A stretch of 21,564 nt of DNA from a virus. The position numbers were made by a program, and so were the translations under genes. Below, piece by piece: positions 7,442-16,019 of the stretch (position 1 is its first letter; every line of letters begins with the position of its first letter). Where the stretch lies: IMG/VR virus record IMGVR_UViG_3300044639_001067, positions 1 through 21,564 of that record; one strand, given 5' to 3'. The notes under the pieces are model-generated. The model was not told where the DNA came from. It did not search any database and saw only the letters and a program-made list of their open reading frames with translations.

Positions 7442-8611
7442 TTATTGGAATGATAGGTTAGAAACACCAATACTTTCTAAGTAGTCAGCTGCGTTACCTA
7501 GAGATGAAGCAGTGTTTGTAAGTTCAGCATAACCATAACGTGTCATGAAACCTACTACTGGTTCAAATGTATTTGGATCTAATACAACACCGCTAGACAT
7601 TAGAGGCACGTATGGGCAATAGAACGCAGCTGCATCAGCTTCGCTAGAACCTTTGTAACCTACTAACACTGAAGTACCTGTACCAGCATAGCTGTTTACA
7701 TAGATCTTCATGGCGTTGTTTAAAGTACCAACTAGTTTTGTGTTAGTCGGAGCTTCAAACGTACCTTCTGTTGTACGTGCAAAAGCTGAAGTAGTTGCAG
7801 ATTGCAATACTGTCAATGCTTCTGGACTTACAACTGCCCAGTTAGCTGCACCACGACGTGTACGTTGAGCGATCAAGTTAGCTGCGCGGTTAATTAAAAC
7901 AGCAAGAGCAGCGTGCTCGTCACCTACGAATGTAGCAGTACCAGATACTGTAGCTTGGTTGTAGTTGTATGTGTTACCAGAAAGAGCAGCTAAACTAGCT
8001 AAAATTTCTTGGTCAATTTCAACTGTGATTTCTTGTGCCAATGCAGCCATAATTTCAGCTTCAACATCTAAACCGTGCATAGATTGTGCATCTTGCGCAG
8101 CTTCAAATGTCCAACGTGCAGACAATTTACGTGTTTTTGCTTCAACTACTTGTTTCAAGATTTGAACGTTAATACGGTTACCTGGAGTACCTTCTAGTGT
8201 GCTTGTTGAAGCAGCTTTACCAGCAGTTGTACCAGAGTATGCAGTAGCGATCTTGAATGGACTTAATGCCTCGTCACCACCTACTGTGCTGTCGCCTGAT
8301 GTAGCTGTAACTTGATCAGCATAACGTACACGTAGAGTGTGAATTTGAGCCACTGGGCCAGTCATTGGTTGTACACCAACGATTTCGTTCGCAATAACTG
8401 TCGGCATTACACGACGGATTACCGGAAGAATAACGCGGTTTAATGTAGCTACGTTACCAACAGCAGTAGCGCCACTGGTTGCAGTTTCCATCAAGTGTTT
8501 CTTAGTATTTTCTAAAATTACTGCCATTGTGGTTCTTTTAGAACCTTGTAGACCTTCTAACAGGGCGTCTTTGGTCTCGTTCCAACGGCCTTCTAATAGT
8601 TGGGTTGTCAT
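7442..8611 (-). CDS. 23: Major capsid protein, T4 gp23 family
   Basis: This protein forms the hexameric shell of the head. Residues 58-95 (RVILPVIRRVMPTVIANEIV, then GVQPMTGPVAQIHTLRVRYA) are the conserved gp23 block, and RWTFEAAQDAQSMHGLDVEAE (core) and AEIMAALAQEITVEIDQEIL follow. At 389 residues it is much shorter than T4 gp23 (521). The shortening suits the compact version without the insertion domain seen in many aquatic T4-like phages. Possible gp21 cleavage sites of the (I/L)xE type lie in the N-terminus after residues 19, 34 and 42; cleavage after E42 would leave a mature chain beginning TATSGATA. The ribosome site is AAGG in an A-rich leader. It follows gp22 by 30 bases and ends before a strong terminator. 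Confidence 0.97.
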   Translation of the reverse strand: MTTQLLEGRWNETKDALLEGLQGSKRTTMAVILENTKKHLMETATSGATAVGNVATLNRVILPVIRRVMPTVIANEIVGVQPMTGPVAQIHTLRVRYADQVTATSGDSTVGGDEALSPFKIATAYSGTTAGKAASTSTLEGTPGNRINVQILKQVVEAKTRKLSARWTFEAAQDAQSMHGLDVEAEIMAALAQEITVEIDQEILASLAALSGNTYNYNQATVSGTATFVGDEHAALAVLINRAANLIAQRTRRGAANWAVVSPEALTVLQSATTSAFARTTEGTFEAPTNTKLVGTLNNAMKIYVNSYAGTGTSVLVGYKGSSEADAAAFYCPYVPLMSSGVVLDPNTFEPVVGFMTRYGYAELTNTASSLGNAADYLESIGVSNLSFQ

Positions 8612-8641
8612 TTCTTATTTTTCCTTAAAAAAAGTTTACTA

Positions 8642-9739
8642 CTATTTTAGCCCTGCTAAACGTTTGATATCGATGACATTGTCATCGTTCTCAATTACGT
8701 CAATTTTAGCAGATTTATCACCTGTCACTTCTTTACGACTTTCAGCAATCATCACTTTATCGGCTTTGACTGTTGGTGCGTTGTTTAGAACTGCTGGTAG
8801 ATATTTATCGTATGCAGCTTGTAGTCTTTCTGTCTGCACACTCTCAAGAAGACTGATCATTACTTCAGCTTTCTCTTTGTTTAATGGTTTTAATAACTCG
8901 TTCATTTTCTCTTTACGAGAAATGCTTTCGTTAATAACTCGAACTTCACGGTTCTTAGTTTCAACTAATGCTTCTTTTTCTGCAATAACTTGTTTGCTTT
9001 CTGCTAATTGTTTTTCTTTCTTAGCAAGAGTAGCTTGAAGTTTAGCGAATTCTTTGTTCTCATTTAAATGAGTTACAGCAAATTCAGCTGCGTATGCTTC
9101 AAATAAGCGACGACCAAACATGTTCTCACGAGCAGTTTGAATATCTTCTTTTAGTTGAGCTAATTCAGACCCTAGGTTTTGTGCTACTGCTTCTTTAACA
9201 AGACCCGCACTGCGTTTTACGAATGCACTTTGTAGTTCAGCTAGTTTTGATTTAGCTTCAGCAACAAGTTTAACTTTCGTTTCAACTACAGCTTGTTTGT
9301 CTTGCTCAAACTCTTTAATTTCTTCAGCCAACGCATGGATAACAAATTTTTCTAACTTAGCTACTGCTTCGTTTTGAACTTTTTTATCTGTACGTAGTTC
9401 TTGGATTTCTTCAGCTAATTTAGTAACCATAAAGTTATTAAATTTGCCTGAGCTTTCAACCATATGACGTTTAAATTTCACACGGTCTTCTGCTAGAGCT
9501 TGTTTCTCACTGGCGAACTCTTTAAGTTCAGCAGTAAGACTTTCAGTAACCATCTTGTCTAGAGCTTCAACCATTACTTGTTTGTCGTGACTATAGCGTG
9601 TCGCAAATTCTTCACGCAATTCAGCGCGAATAGTTTCACGAGCTTCATTAATTTGGCTAGCCCAAGCTTCTGTAATAGCAGTTTGGGTTGTCTCATTAAT
9701 GATACCAGAATCTAACAATGGTTTGATAGCGTCTAACAT
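8642..9739 (-). CDS. 22: Prohead scaffold (core) protein, T4 gp22 family
   Basis: The protein is almost entirely alpha-helical and charged, with long coiled-coil stretches (about residues 25-195 and 235-285). It has no Trp-rich or enzymatic features after the first helix. The segment ENMFGRRLFEAYAAEF (about 211-226) is typical of gp22 of T4-like phages. The scaffold fills the prohead and directs gp23 assembly, then is degraded by gp21. The 365-residue length exceeds T4 gp22 (269) but fits aquatic relatives. The C-terminal tail (DVIENDDNVIDIKRLAGLK) is acidic and then basic. A good AGGAG ribosome site sits eight bases before the ATG. It is placed between gp21 and gp23, exactly as in T4. A GATAAATA box occurs inside it, about 200 bases before gp23. 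Confidence 0.9.
   Translation of the reverse strand: MLDAIKPLLDSGIINETTQTAITEAWASQINEARETIRAELREEFATRYSHDKQVMVEALDKMVTESLTAELKEFASEKQALAEDRVKFKRHMVESSGKFNNFMVTKLAEEIQELRTDKKVQNEAVAKLEKFVIHALAEEIKEFEQDKQAVVETKVKLVAEAKSKLAELQSAFVKRSAGLVKEAVAQNLGSELAQLKEDIQTARENMFGRRLFEAYAAEFAVTHLNENKEFAKLQATLAKKEKQLAESKQVIAEKEALVETKNREVRVINESISRKEKMNELLKPLNKEKAEVMISLLESVQTERLQAAYDKYLPAVLNNAPTVKADKVMIAESRKEVTGDKSAKIDVIENDDNVIDIKRLAGLK
8812..8819 (-). promoter_or_regulatory. Possible internal late promoter for gp23
   Basis: GATAAATA on the minus strand lies inside the gp22 coding sequence (in codons for YDKYLP), about 200 bases upstream of gp23. It could supply extra gp23 transcript. It may also be a chance match in AT-rich coding DNA. 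Confidence 0.3.
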
Positions 9740-9748
9740 TCTGATCTC

Positions 9749-10390
9749 CTATTTTAATTTTAAATCTTTGATTAGGCTTAATACGCCTTCTCTTAGATAT
9801 TTCTGTACTTTTTGATCTGCACTGGCTTCTTTTGCCATTTCGAATACCTTGGCGCCACCACGCATATTCATCAGTCCTTCGTAAATCGCTGTTGGATATG
9901 CATTAGGAGCACTAGGTTGTGCAACTACATCTACAGTGACTATTTCAAAGTCACTGACTTTACCGTCACCCTCATTCACGTTTCCGCTACCACGAGAGCT
10001 AACGCCAAGTTTTACACCCGATTCCAACATAGTCTGAACTAACTGACCCATTGGAGTAGGTAAAATCTTTAATTTGCCAAAGCCATTAGGACCATCCATC
10101 CACATATCTGTAATCATGTGGCTTACACGGTCTAAGTTAATTTTCAAATCATCAGGGTGATCTACTTCGCCTAAAACGCTGTAGCCACCCTTGATTTGTT
10201 CATTTAACGTAGAAACGGCTTTCTCAATTTCATTTACAGGGTACACACGCTCATTGTGATTACGTACACCACCTTGAATGAATATACCTTTCATATAACA
10301 TGACTTGCCTTTGCCATCAGGAGCACTTTCAGTTAAGAACTCTATTCTAGCTGCATCGTATGTTAAGTTTTCTTTAAGGTATAAAGCCAT
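9749..10390 (-). CDS. 21: Prohead core protease, T4 gp21 family
   Basis: The serine protease that matures the prohead by cutting gp22, gp23, gp68 and similar proteins at (I/L)xE sites. The family blocks are clear: GEVDHPDDLKINLDRVSHMI (residues 74-93) with the catalytic His candidate H78, GVSSRGSGN (129-137) with Ser candidate S131 or S132, and VTVDVVAQPSAPNAYP (151-166) with a conserved Asp (D154). The length of 213 residues is close to T4 gp21 (212). An AGGA ribosome site precedes the ATG. It sits 13 bases after gp68 and nine bases before gp22, in T4 order. Assigning individual residues to the triad is inference by analogy. Confidence 0.95.
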   Translation of the reverse strand: MALYLKENLTYDAARIEFLTESAPDGKGKSCYMKGIFIQGGVRNHNERVYPVNEIEKAVSTLNEQIKGGYSVLGEVDHPDDLKINLDRVSHMITDMWMDGPNGFGKLKILPTPMGQLVQTMLESGVKLGVSSRGSGNVNEGDGKVSDFEIVTVDVVAQPSAPNAYPTAIYEGLMNMRGGAKVFEMAKEASADQKVQKYLREGVLSLIKDLKLK

Positions 10391-10403
10391 TATCTTTTCC
10401 TAA

Positions 10404-11246
10404 TTACTTACGTAGTGGGCTTTGTTTGTTAACAGCAACACTACCATCATTACCAGCTAGCTTACCTTCAGAACCTGTAGAAGCTTCTTTAGTTTTAAAT
10501 GCTGTTTTACCTGCATTAGCACCTGGTTTGTTTTGTGGGTTAGATACTAATGTACCTTTTGGTCTTTCAGTTGATGAAGGACGGTTACCGTTTTGATCTT
10601 GGTTACCACCTTTAGAAGTTACCGCTGTACCGCCCATGTCGTTTTTACCGGCTACTGTTGATTTTTTGTTAACTGCTACACTTTTACCTGTACCAACTGC
10701 TGCACCTTCGGAGTTGGCAGGAGCTGCAACTTTTTCTACATACTCACGTACAATAGATTCGTCAACTTCTTCGTCATCTTCTTCGTCATCTTCTTCAGAT
10801 TCGTAAAATTCTTCTGGATTAGCTTCATCGCTACCCATTTCGTCGCCACCAAACATGTCAGCGTGTTCTGCTTCACCTTCTTCGCCAGCCATTAGTGCAT
10901 CAAATTCAGCTTTAAGTTCGTCAAGTGCATCTTCTAGATCAACTACGCGATCTTCAATTTCTGCTTCACCTTGTTCTTCGGCACCAAATTCGTCGCCTTC
11001 TTCAGAATCAAACTCTTCTTCAGCGCCAAACTCTTCTTCTTCAGAAATGCCTTCTTCGTCTAAAGATACTTCGTCAACTAGGTCTTCAACTTCGTTGCCG
11101 CCCATTGTTTCTTCTAAGTCTTCTTCTGCTACTAAGCTCTCATAGATGTCGCGTGATTTCTCTACAACGATCTGATGGAATAATTCACGAGCTTTGTCAT
11201 TTTCATCATTAATGATGAACTCAACTAATTGTTCGTATTTGTTCAT
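10404..11246 (-). CDS. 68: Acidic prohead core protein, T4 gp68-like
   Basis: The N-terminus (MNKYEQLVEFIINDENDKAR, then FHQIVVEKSRDIYESL) has the gp68-like helical start found in T4-like phages. Residues 40-165 are extremely acidic, with runs of Glu and Asp interrupted by a helical segment (VVDLEDALDELKAEFDALM). The C-terminal third switches to a Gly/Asn/Lys-rich basic tail that contains the motif SVAVNK twice (KSVAVNKKS and GSVAVNKQS, the latter at the end). The acidic part resembles a phage core or scaffold role. The protein is about twice the length of T4 gp68 (141), as in other aquatic relatives. The leader of about 125 bases contains a 16-bp palindrome, and AAGGAG precedes the ATG. The identity rests on position between gp20/gp67 and gp21 and on the N-terminus. 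Confidence 0.75.
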   Translation of the reverse strand: MNKYEQLVEFIINDENDKARELFHQIVVEKSRDIYESLVAEEDLEETMGGNEVEDLVDEVSLDEEGISEEEEFGAEEEFDSEEGDEFGAEEQGEAEIEDRVVDLEDALDELKAEFDALMAGEEGEAEHADMFGGDEMGSDEANPEEFYESEEDDEEDDEEVDESIVREYVEKVAAPANSEGAAVGTGKSVAVNKKSTVAGKNDMGGTAVTSKGGNQDQNGNRPSSTERPKGTLVSNPQNKPGANAGKTAFKTKEASTGSEGKLAGNDGSVAVNKQSPLRK

Positions 11247-11268
11247 TTATGAACTCCTTGTGATAATA

Positions 11269-11284
11269 TAAGTTTCGAAACTTA
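11269..11284. repeat. 16-bp perfect palindrome in the gp68 leader
   Basis: TAAGTTTCGAAACTTA is self-complementary over 16 bases and lies 22 bases upstream of the gp68 ATG, ahead of its ribosome site. It could be an operator-type protein-binding site, or a transcript end or processing hairpin. No function can be assigned from sequence. Confidence 0.5.
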
Positions 11285-11374
11285 CATCGGTGTGATGTAT
11301 TATGTGTATATATTTACAAAATTTATTAAAAAGTGGGGTTATATGTGTGTTTTTTGAGCCAAAAGGTGAGATAA

Positions 11375-11599
11375 TTACATGCCGCCAGTGTCTGCTGGAG
11401 CTGCTTTGTATTGTTGTTGTACAGAGTCAATCTTCTTTTCGTGTTCTAATTTACGAATATCATTCATAATACGTAGACGATTTAGCTGTTTTAGAGTTAA
11501 TTTGGTCTTGCGGAGGTCGCGGAGTTTGACGGCAGTGTTGTCGTCCTTTTCTGTTTCATACCCTGCAGGAGTAGGTTCAAATATTTCTAATAGGTTCAT
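11375..11599 (-). CDS. Small prohead core protein, T4 gp67-like by position
   Basis: A 74-residue protein that begins MNLLEIFEPTPAGYETE, continues with a strongly basic helical stretch (KLRDLRKTKLTLKQLNRLRI) and ends in a short Ala/Pro tail. ATG at 11599 is preferred, 20 bases after the gp20 stop. An upstream in-frame ATG at 11668 would overlap gp20 by 50 bases and add a low-complexity segment with no ribosome site. In T4 the gene directly after 20 is 67 (80 residues), so position and size suggest the gp67 core protein. T4 gp67, however, is acidic at its C-terminus while this protein is basic, so homology is not shown. It is followed by a 128-base gap before gp68. Confidence 0.55.
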   Translation of the reverse strand: MNLLEIFEPTPAGYETEKDDNTAVKLRDLRKTKLTLKQLNRLRIMNDIRKLEHEKKIDSVQQQYKAAPADTGGM

Positions 11600-11618
11600 A
11601 AAGTTATTTACCAAATTC

Positions 11619-13334
11619 TTATAAACCTGCTCCGGGCTGTGCAGCTGCTGGTGTGCCTGGGGCACCAACTGCTTCTGGTGCTGCGCCTGGCACTGCGCCC
11701 GCGCCGCCTTCTACACCTAGTTCTTGTGGTGCTAGTGTATCTATGTCTTGTTGGATACCGGCATTAGTAACACCTACAGCACGTAGGCCTGCTTGTGGGA
11801 TGTCTGTATCATTAACTGTGCCGTTTTCTTGAGCCCATAGTTCGTCATTACGTTGCATTTCTTCTTCGCTTAGATCTAAATAACGCTCTAATAAGAAACG
11901 TTTAGCAAGGTAAGGAACTTGTTCTAGCTGTGTAAATGTTTGAATACGCACTTGGTCAACTTCTGCTTGACGATATTTTGCAAAGTTTTGAGGTTCATTA
12001 AAGCGCAATTCAAATAGACTGTTGTCAATGTTAACCCCTCTCCAACGCATGAACATTTTAAACTCGTTGTCAAGTGTTTCTGCGATCATACGTTGTAAAC
12101 GCATACAGTATTGATTAAAGCGCCATTCTTGAATTAATGCTGTGGTTGTTTTACCGTCACTATAGCTACGTTCACTTTCATCTGTACCGGTAGGCAAATA
12201 GCTACTAGGAATACGTAAGCCACGGAACATCTTGTTAGTAAAGTAACGTAGGTCGGTGATTTCACCTAAGTTTTGACCACCTGGGAATACATCAACGCTA
12301 CTACCACGGCCCTCTGCTGTTACTGGAAAGAAGTAATCTTCGTTAGTTGATAATGGATTATATGTAGCATCCATCATATTAACACCGCCGCCTGTTTGTG
12401 TAGGTATACGACGTTGGTGTATTTCATTTTTAACACGGTCAACATAGGCCATGGCCATGTGTGTGGGCATATTACCTACGTCAATCTTAAAGATACGACG
12501 TTCCGGTGCACGTTGTATGCGATAGATAATAATTGCATCTTCTAATAGTTCTTTTTGTTTAAAGATTTTAAAAATACTTTCTAGTACGCTAGTACCAAAT
12601 GGCCAGTTTAAGTCTAACCCTTCTGTTAGACTTAGGTGTACTACGTGTTCTGCATCTATGACAGCTTCGTTTTTAGCATGGCTGAAACGACTGCCGCCAC
12701 TGTGTGGTGTTTGTGGTTGCACATAAGCACCGCTAGGGCCGCCCACTTGCGGGTGATTAATAAATGTATCACTGCTACTTAAGGCCGTAGCTGTTAGGTT
12801 TTGGAAATTGATGTTCATGTCTTTGATAATGTACTGTTCTGGCTTTTTGCCTTCAGCTTCATTGACAATAACCTTGGTAACTTTGAACATTTCTGTCCAA
12901 TATAGTTTGAACGTTTCGGGGTCACGTAGAAATACTTGATCACCGTACTTAATACAGTTACGAAATAGTCTAAATAGACGTTTGTTTAGATCATTTAAGG
13001 TTACCCATTGCTGTAACTGATCTTTAAGAATTTTAACTTCGTTGTCTGTTGGGTCTTCTTTAAAGAACAAGTCAAAGCCTGTACCGTTTTCGATATTAGT
13101 CTGTGTACTAAAGTCAGCAATAATGTCAAGTGCGGCATTAACTTCACTGTCCATATCCATTTGCTCGTACTGATTATAACGTTCAGTACGATTCGGGTGC
13201 CCAATATATACTTCAGGTAGTTGACTGGCGAAGTTACGATAGCCGGCATCTGGCAGAGTGTTGCCTCCACCATTGCCCACAGGGCTCATCATACCGCTAG
13301 TGTTAGCAGTCTTAAAGTGTTTTTTCCACGACAT
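11619..13334 (-). CDS. 20: Portal vertex protein, T4 gp20 family
   Basis: The dodecameric portal through which DNA is packaged and ejected, and the initiator of prohead assembly. Family landmarks are YEQMDMDSEVNAALDIIADF near residue 60, KYGDQVFLRDPETF near 127, GLRIPSSYLPTGTDESERSYSDG near 370 and ALIQEWRFNQYCMRLQRMI near 400. The length is 571, slightly longer than T4 gp20 (524) because of a low-complexity Ala/Gly/Pro tail (about 540-571). ATG at 13334 has only a weak AGGT site. A late-type box, AATAAATA, lies 20 bases upstream, so this is the first gene of the head transcript 20-67-68-21-22-23. Confidence 0.97.
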   Translation of the reverse strand: MSWKKHFKTANTSGMMSPVGNGGGNTLPDAGYRNFASQLPEVYIGHPNRTERYNQYEQMDMDSEVNAALDIIADFSTQTNIENGTGFDLFFKEDPTDNEVKILKDQLQQWVTLNDLNKRLFRLFRNCIKYGDQVFLRDPETFKLYWTEMFKVTKVIVNEAEGKKPEQYIIKDMNINFQNLTATALSSSDTFINHPQVGGPSGAYVQPQTPHSGGSRFSHAKNEAVIDAEHVVHLSLTEGLDLNWPFGTSVLESIFKIFKQKELLEDAIIIYRIQRAPERRIFKIDVGNMPTHMAMAYVDRVKNEIHQRRIPTQTGGGVNMMDATYNPLSTNEDYFFPVTAEGRGSSVDVFPGGQNLGEITDLRYFTNKMFRGLRIPSSYLPTGTDESERSYSDGKTTTALIQEWRFNQYCMRLQRMIAETLDNEFKMFMRWRGVNIDNSLFELRFNEPQNFAKYRQAEVDQVRIQTFTQLEQVPYLAKRFLLERYLDLSEEEMQRNDELWAQENGTVNDTDIPQAGLRAVGVTNAGIQQDIDTLAPQELGVEGGAGAVPGAAPEAVGAPGTPAAAQPGAGL

Positions 13335-13353
13335 ATTTGTTTAACCTAGGTTG

Positions 13354-13361
13354 TATTTATT
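13354..13361 (-). promoter_or_regulatory. Late-type promoter box AATAAATA (head operon)
   Basis: The minus strand reads AATAAATA 20 bases upstream of the gp20 ATG, in the 62-base gap after the tape-measure gene. It is well placed to start the head-module transcript. Confidence 0.6.
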
Positions 13362-13396
13362 ATTTAACTAAAATTATAGTTTGCTATAAATTTTAA

Positions 13397-15976
13397 TTAG
13401 TTGGTATTAGCCGCTACTCTAGCGGTATGATCTACGTTTTGTCTCATTAAATTAGCAATTTCAGCCAAGTGAGCAGCGGCTTCTGCAGCACTGTCGTTAC
13501 GTTCGTCGTCATCCATTTGTTTCATTGCATTTTTAATAGGTGCCGCTTCTGGGCGTTTCATAAACTCTTCTTGCAATTGGTTTACGTCAAATCCTTCAAA
13601 TCCCTTCATACGATCTTTAAGTGTGGCCATACGACCTTCACTCATACCTACTTGCCAATCAAAACCGTTTTCATTGGTTCGCACACCTTTCTGCTCACGC
13701 ATAGCATCAATAGCAGTAACTAGACTTTCGACTGTAGCACTGCTCAATACACTGCTAGGTCCCTTGGTACTTACTGCACTATCAGCTATTGTTTGATTAA
13801 GGCCTTGAAGTTGTCGTGCTATCTCAGCCTGTAGTGCTGGCGAATTGACTACAGTTTTGTCTATGCCGTCATCACCGGTTAAGGTACCGGCTTGCAATTT
13901 CAAAGCGTTTATCACATCGAGTAGTTTATTAGTTGATATAGTGCTTAGAACTGTAGATGGGCCGCCTATAAGCTCTGGGCCGTTTTCACCAGCAATACCA
14001 ATTTTACCTGCACCAATAGTACCACCTTTGTCAAATTTTGGAGCATTAGGGATATTTTCATAGGATATGCCAAGATTTTCACCGTTAGGACCTGTATAAA
14101 CACCGTTCTGTGAACGTTTGATACCTTGGCTTTTTAACCAATCTGCTCGTTTCAAATTTCTTAATACTTGCTCGTCTGTCCCAGTTGCCATCGGTTGACC
14201 AAACGCATTTTTTTTCTTTCTTTCCTCACTTACACGATTTTTTTCGTCCCCTGTCATTTCTTTAGGTAGGTCATCGAGCATTTTTTTAACTTGACCTAAC
14301 ATAAGTGTGCTTATGTTAACAAAATCTTTGATAAACGGTAATAGTTCTTTTTCTAGGCCTATTTTTAAATCTTGTGTTGCCTTTTCTGCACCTATTAAAT
14401 TCTTAGTCAACTCGTTCTGAGTATCTGCAGCTTCACCTACTACTTTACTATTATCTGCAGCAGCTTTGGTATTTTTATTATTAAAGTCAACTAAGTTAGA
14501 CATTGATTTTGTAAGCGCACCAACTTCTTCGCCTGCAAAATATCCAGCTCTACCTAGAGCTTGGTTGGCCATAATGCTCTTATTCTGTACTTCGGCATAT
14601 TTGGCATTTGAGTTTTTAACTACATCAAGTGATAATGAACCGTCTTTAAAGGATTTGTATAGATCTTGACCTTGCTCTCTAAATCCTTTAACTTGTGCGT
14701 TCATCATTGCGCCGTGTTCGTTAATAACAGCTCCTTCTGATGCTACACGATCCATAAAGTTTTTCTTTTGATCGTCATTCATACCTGCCATTGAGGCAAT
14801 TACGTCAGTCATGTCGTAACCAGCTTGTGCTACTTTTTGTCTGAATATTAACTCTCTAGAATCCGCTTCAGCGGCTTCCATTTTTTTCTTAGCGTCTTCA
14901 CCGGTAATGTTAGCAATAGTACGCAGATTTTCTGCGTATTTTTTAGTTTGTTCAGCAACATCTTTATCATTGATAGTCTTACCAGTTATACGTAGCTGTC
15001 TAGTAACGTCGGATATTAATCCAACTTGTTCTTCAACTCCAAATCCTAAATTAAACAGTTGGGTTTTTAGAGCATCTCCGCCTGCTCTAAACGCACCACC
15101 GATGCGTTTAGTACCTTCAGTTACCCCTAATCCACTGGCTGCAATAGATGAGCTATTAACTTTTATAACGTTTGACATCTGCTCAACAGTTAGGCCTGCG
15201 CCGTTGGCTGCATTTCGCATACCTTCAACACCGTCAGTGAACAACGCACCCGATGCGTTCATTTGATTAAATGCTTTGTATGATTTTTCTACTTCTTTGC
15301 TAAGTATCTCAACCCCAAACTTAGCTAGTTTAGTCATTGTCTCGGCACCTGCATCTAATGCAGTACCTAATATTTTCATTGCGCCGCCGACAACAAATCC
15401 AAGGCCTTCGGTGGCAATGCCTGCGGCTATTGCCGCATCACCAAAGGCATTTAGGGTTCGTCCTACACCTTTGGCTGCCATACCAGCAACATCAATGCCC
15501 ATTACCATTAGTTCAGTGGCTAATGCTGTACCACCAGCATCCGCTTGTAGGCTTTTTACAAATTGGCCAGTACCTTGAAGAGTGCGCCCAACCATTTCAC
15601 CAGTTGCTTTACGAGTAGCTTCCGACAGGGCTTTAGTAGCTGCTTCGGCGGCTAAGTCTGCTTTCATTTTTTGTAGGACAACTTTCTTAGCTTGATTTTC
15701 GGCAGCAGAGGCAGCATCTGTAGATTCACTCAACTCTTCCATTGCATCATCTAGCTCTTGCATCTTTTTCTTCATATCAGAATACGAAGCTGCTTGTTTC
15801 TTAGATGCTTTAGTTAGATTATCAACTTCTTTTTGGAATTGTTGTGCAGATTTATTGGATTTTTTATAGATCTCAGCTGCCTCTTCGGTGTTGGTTCCCC
15901 AACGCTCAAAAAAATCTAATATCTGTTGTGCTTTTTGTTCATCCATACTTTTATAAACCTCAGTTTTGGCCACCAT
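13397..15976 (-). CDS. Tail tape-measure-type protein (859 aa)
   Basis: The N-terminal 120 residues form a charged coiled coil (EAAEIYKKSNKSAQQFQKEV and following). Residues about 135-240 are a long Ala/Gly-rich hydrophobic stretch typical of tape-measure proteins that insert in the membrane during DNA entry. Around residues 647-665, FDKGGTIGAGKIGIAGENG followed by PEL is the Gly-rich motif shared by many tape-measure proteins. The C-terminus is helical. ATG at 15976 is preferred over the TTG at 16000. The late box at 16002-16009 would start transcription near 15996, leaving the TTG out of the message. The ATG at 15946 is a further option. No good ribosome site is visible. It sits next to baseplate hub genes gp26 and gp51, fitting a T4 gp29 role, but direct similarity to gp29 was not seen. 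Confidence 0.75.
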   Translation of the reverse strand: MVAKTEVYKSMDEQKAQQILDFFERWGTNTEEAAEIYKKSNKSAQQFQKEVDNLTKASKKQAASYSDMKKKMQELDDAMEELSESTDAASAAENQAKKVVLQKMKADLAAEAATKALSEATRKATGEMVGRTLQGTGQFVKSLQADAGGTALATELMVMGIDVAGMAAKGVGRTLNAFGDAAIAAGIATEGLGFVVGGAMKILGTALDAGAETMTKLAKFGVEILSKEVEKSYKAFNQMNASGALFTDGVEGMRNAANGAGLTVEQMSNVIKVNSSSIAASGLGVTEGTKRIGGAFRAGGDALKTQLFNLGFGVEEQVGLISDVTRQLRITGKTINDKDVAEQTKKYAENLRTIANITGEDAKKKMEAAEADSRELIFRQKVAQAGYDMTDVIASMAGMNDDQKKNFMDRVASEGAVINEHGAMMNAQVKGFREQGQDLYKSFKDGSLSLDVVKNSNAKYAEVQNKSIMANQALGRAGYFAGEEVGALTKSMSNLVDFNNKNTKAAADNSKVVGEAADTQNELTKNLIGAEKATQDLKIGLEKELLPFIKDFVNISTLMLGQVKKMLDDLPKEMTGDEKNRVSEERKKKNAFGQPMATGTDEQVLRNLKRADWLKSQGIKRSQNGVYTGPNGENLGISYENIPNAPKFDKGGTIGAGKIGIAGENGPELIGGPSTVLSTISTNKLLDVINALKLQAGTLTGDDGIDKTVVNSPALQAEIARQLQGLNQTIADSAVSTKGPSSVLSSATVESLVTAIDAMREQKGVRTNENGFDWQVGMSEGRMATLKDRMKGFEGFDVNQLQEEFMKRPEAAPIKNAMKQMDDDERNDSAAEAAAHLAEIANLMRQNVDHTARVAANTN

Positions 15977-15981
15977 AAATA
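15974..15981 (+). promoter_or_regulatory. Late-type promoter box CATAAATA for gp26
   Basis: CATAAATA on the plus strand, 38 bases before the gp26 ATG. Its first three bases are the complement of the opposing gene's ATG. It faces the TATAAATA box at 16002-16009. Confidence 0.5.
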
Positions 15982-16001
15982 TAATATACGGTACTATCAA
16001 C

Positions 16002-16009
16002 TATTTATA
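16002..16009 (-). promoter_or_regulatory. Consensus late promoter TATAAATA for the tape-measure gene
   Basis: The minus strand reads TATAAATA, an exact T4 late consensus, 25 bases upstream of the ATG at 15976. It partly overlaps the gp26 ribosome site (AGGA, 16009-16012) on the other strand. Confidence 0.65.
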
Positions 16010-16019
16010 GGAAATAATC

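Noticed and set aside
10740-11145. Tandem DNA repeat of TTC/TCG triplets, and plus-strand Ser- and Leu-rich frames
   Set aside because: The pattern is the codon consequence of Glu/Asp runs in the acidic gp68-like protein. The opposite-strand frames are shadows with no ribosome sites.
11600-11668. Longer gp67-like protein starting at 11668
   Set aside because: It would overlap gp20 by 50 bases in its low-complexity tail and has no ribosome site. The ATG at 11599 gives a compact 74-residue protein just after gp20.
15974-16000. TTG start at 16000 for the tape-measure gene
   Set aside because: A transcript from the TATAAATA box would start just downstream of this codon. The ATG at 15976 fits better, though no strong ribosome site separates it from the ATG at 15946.
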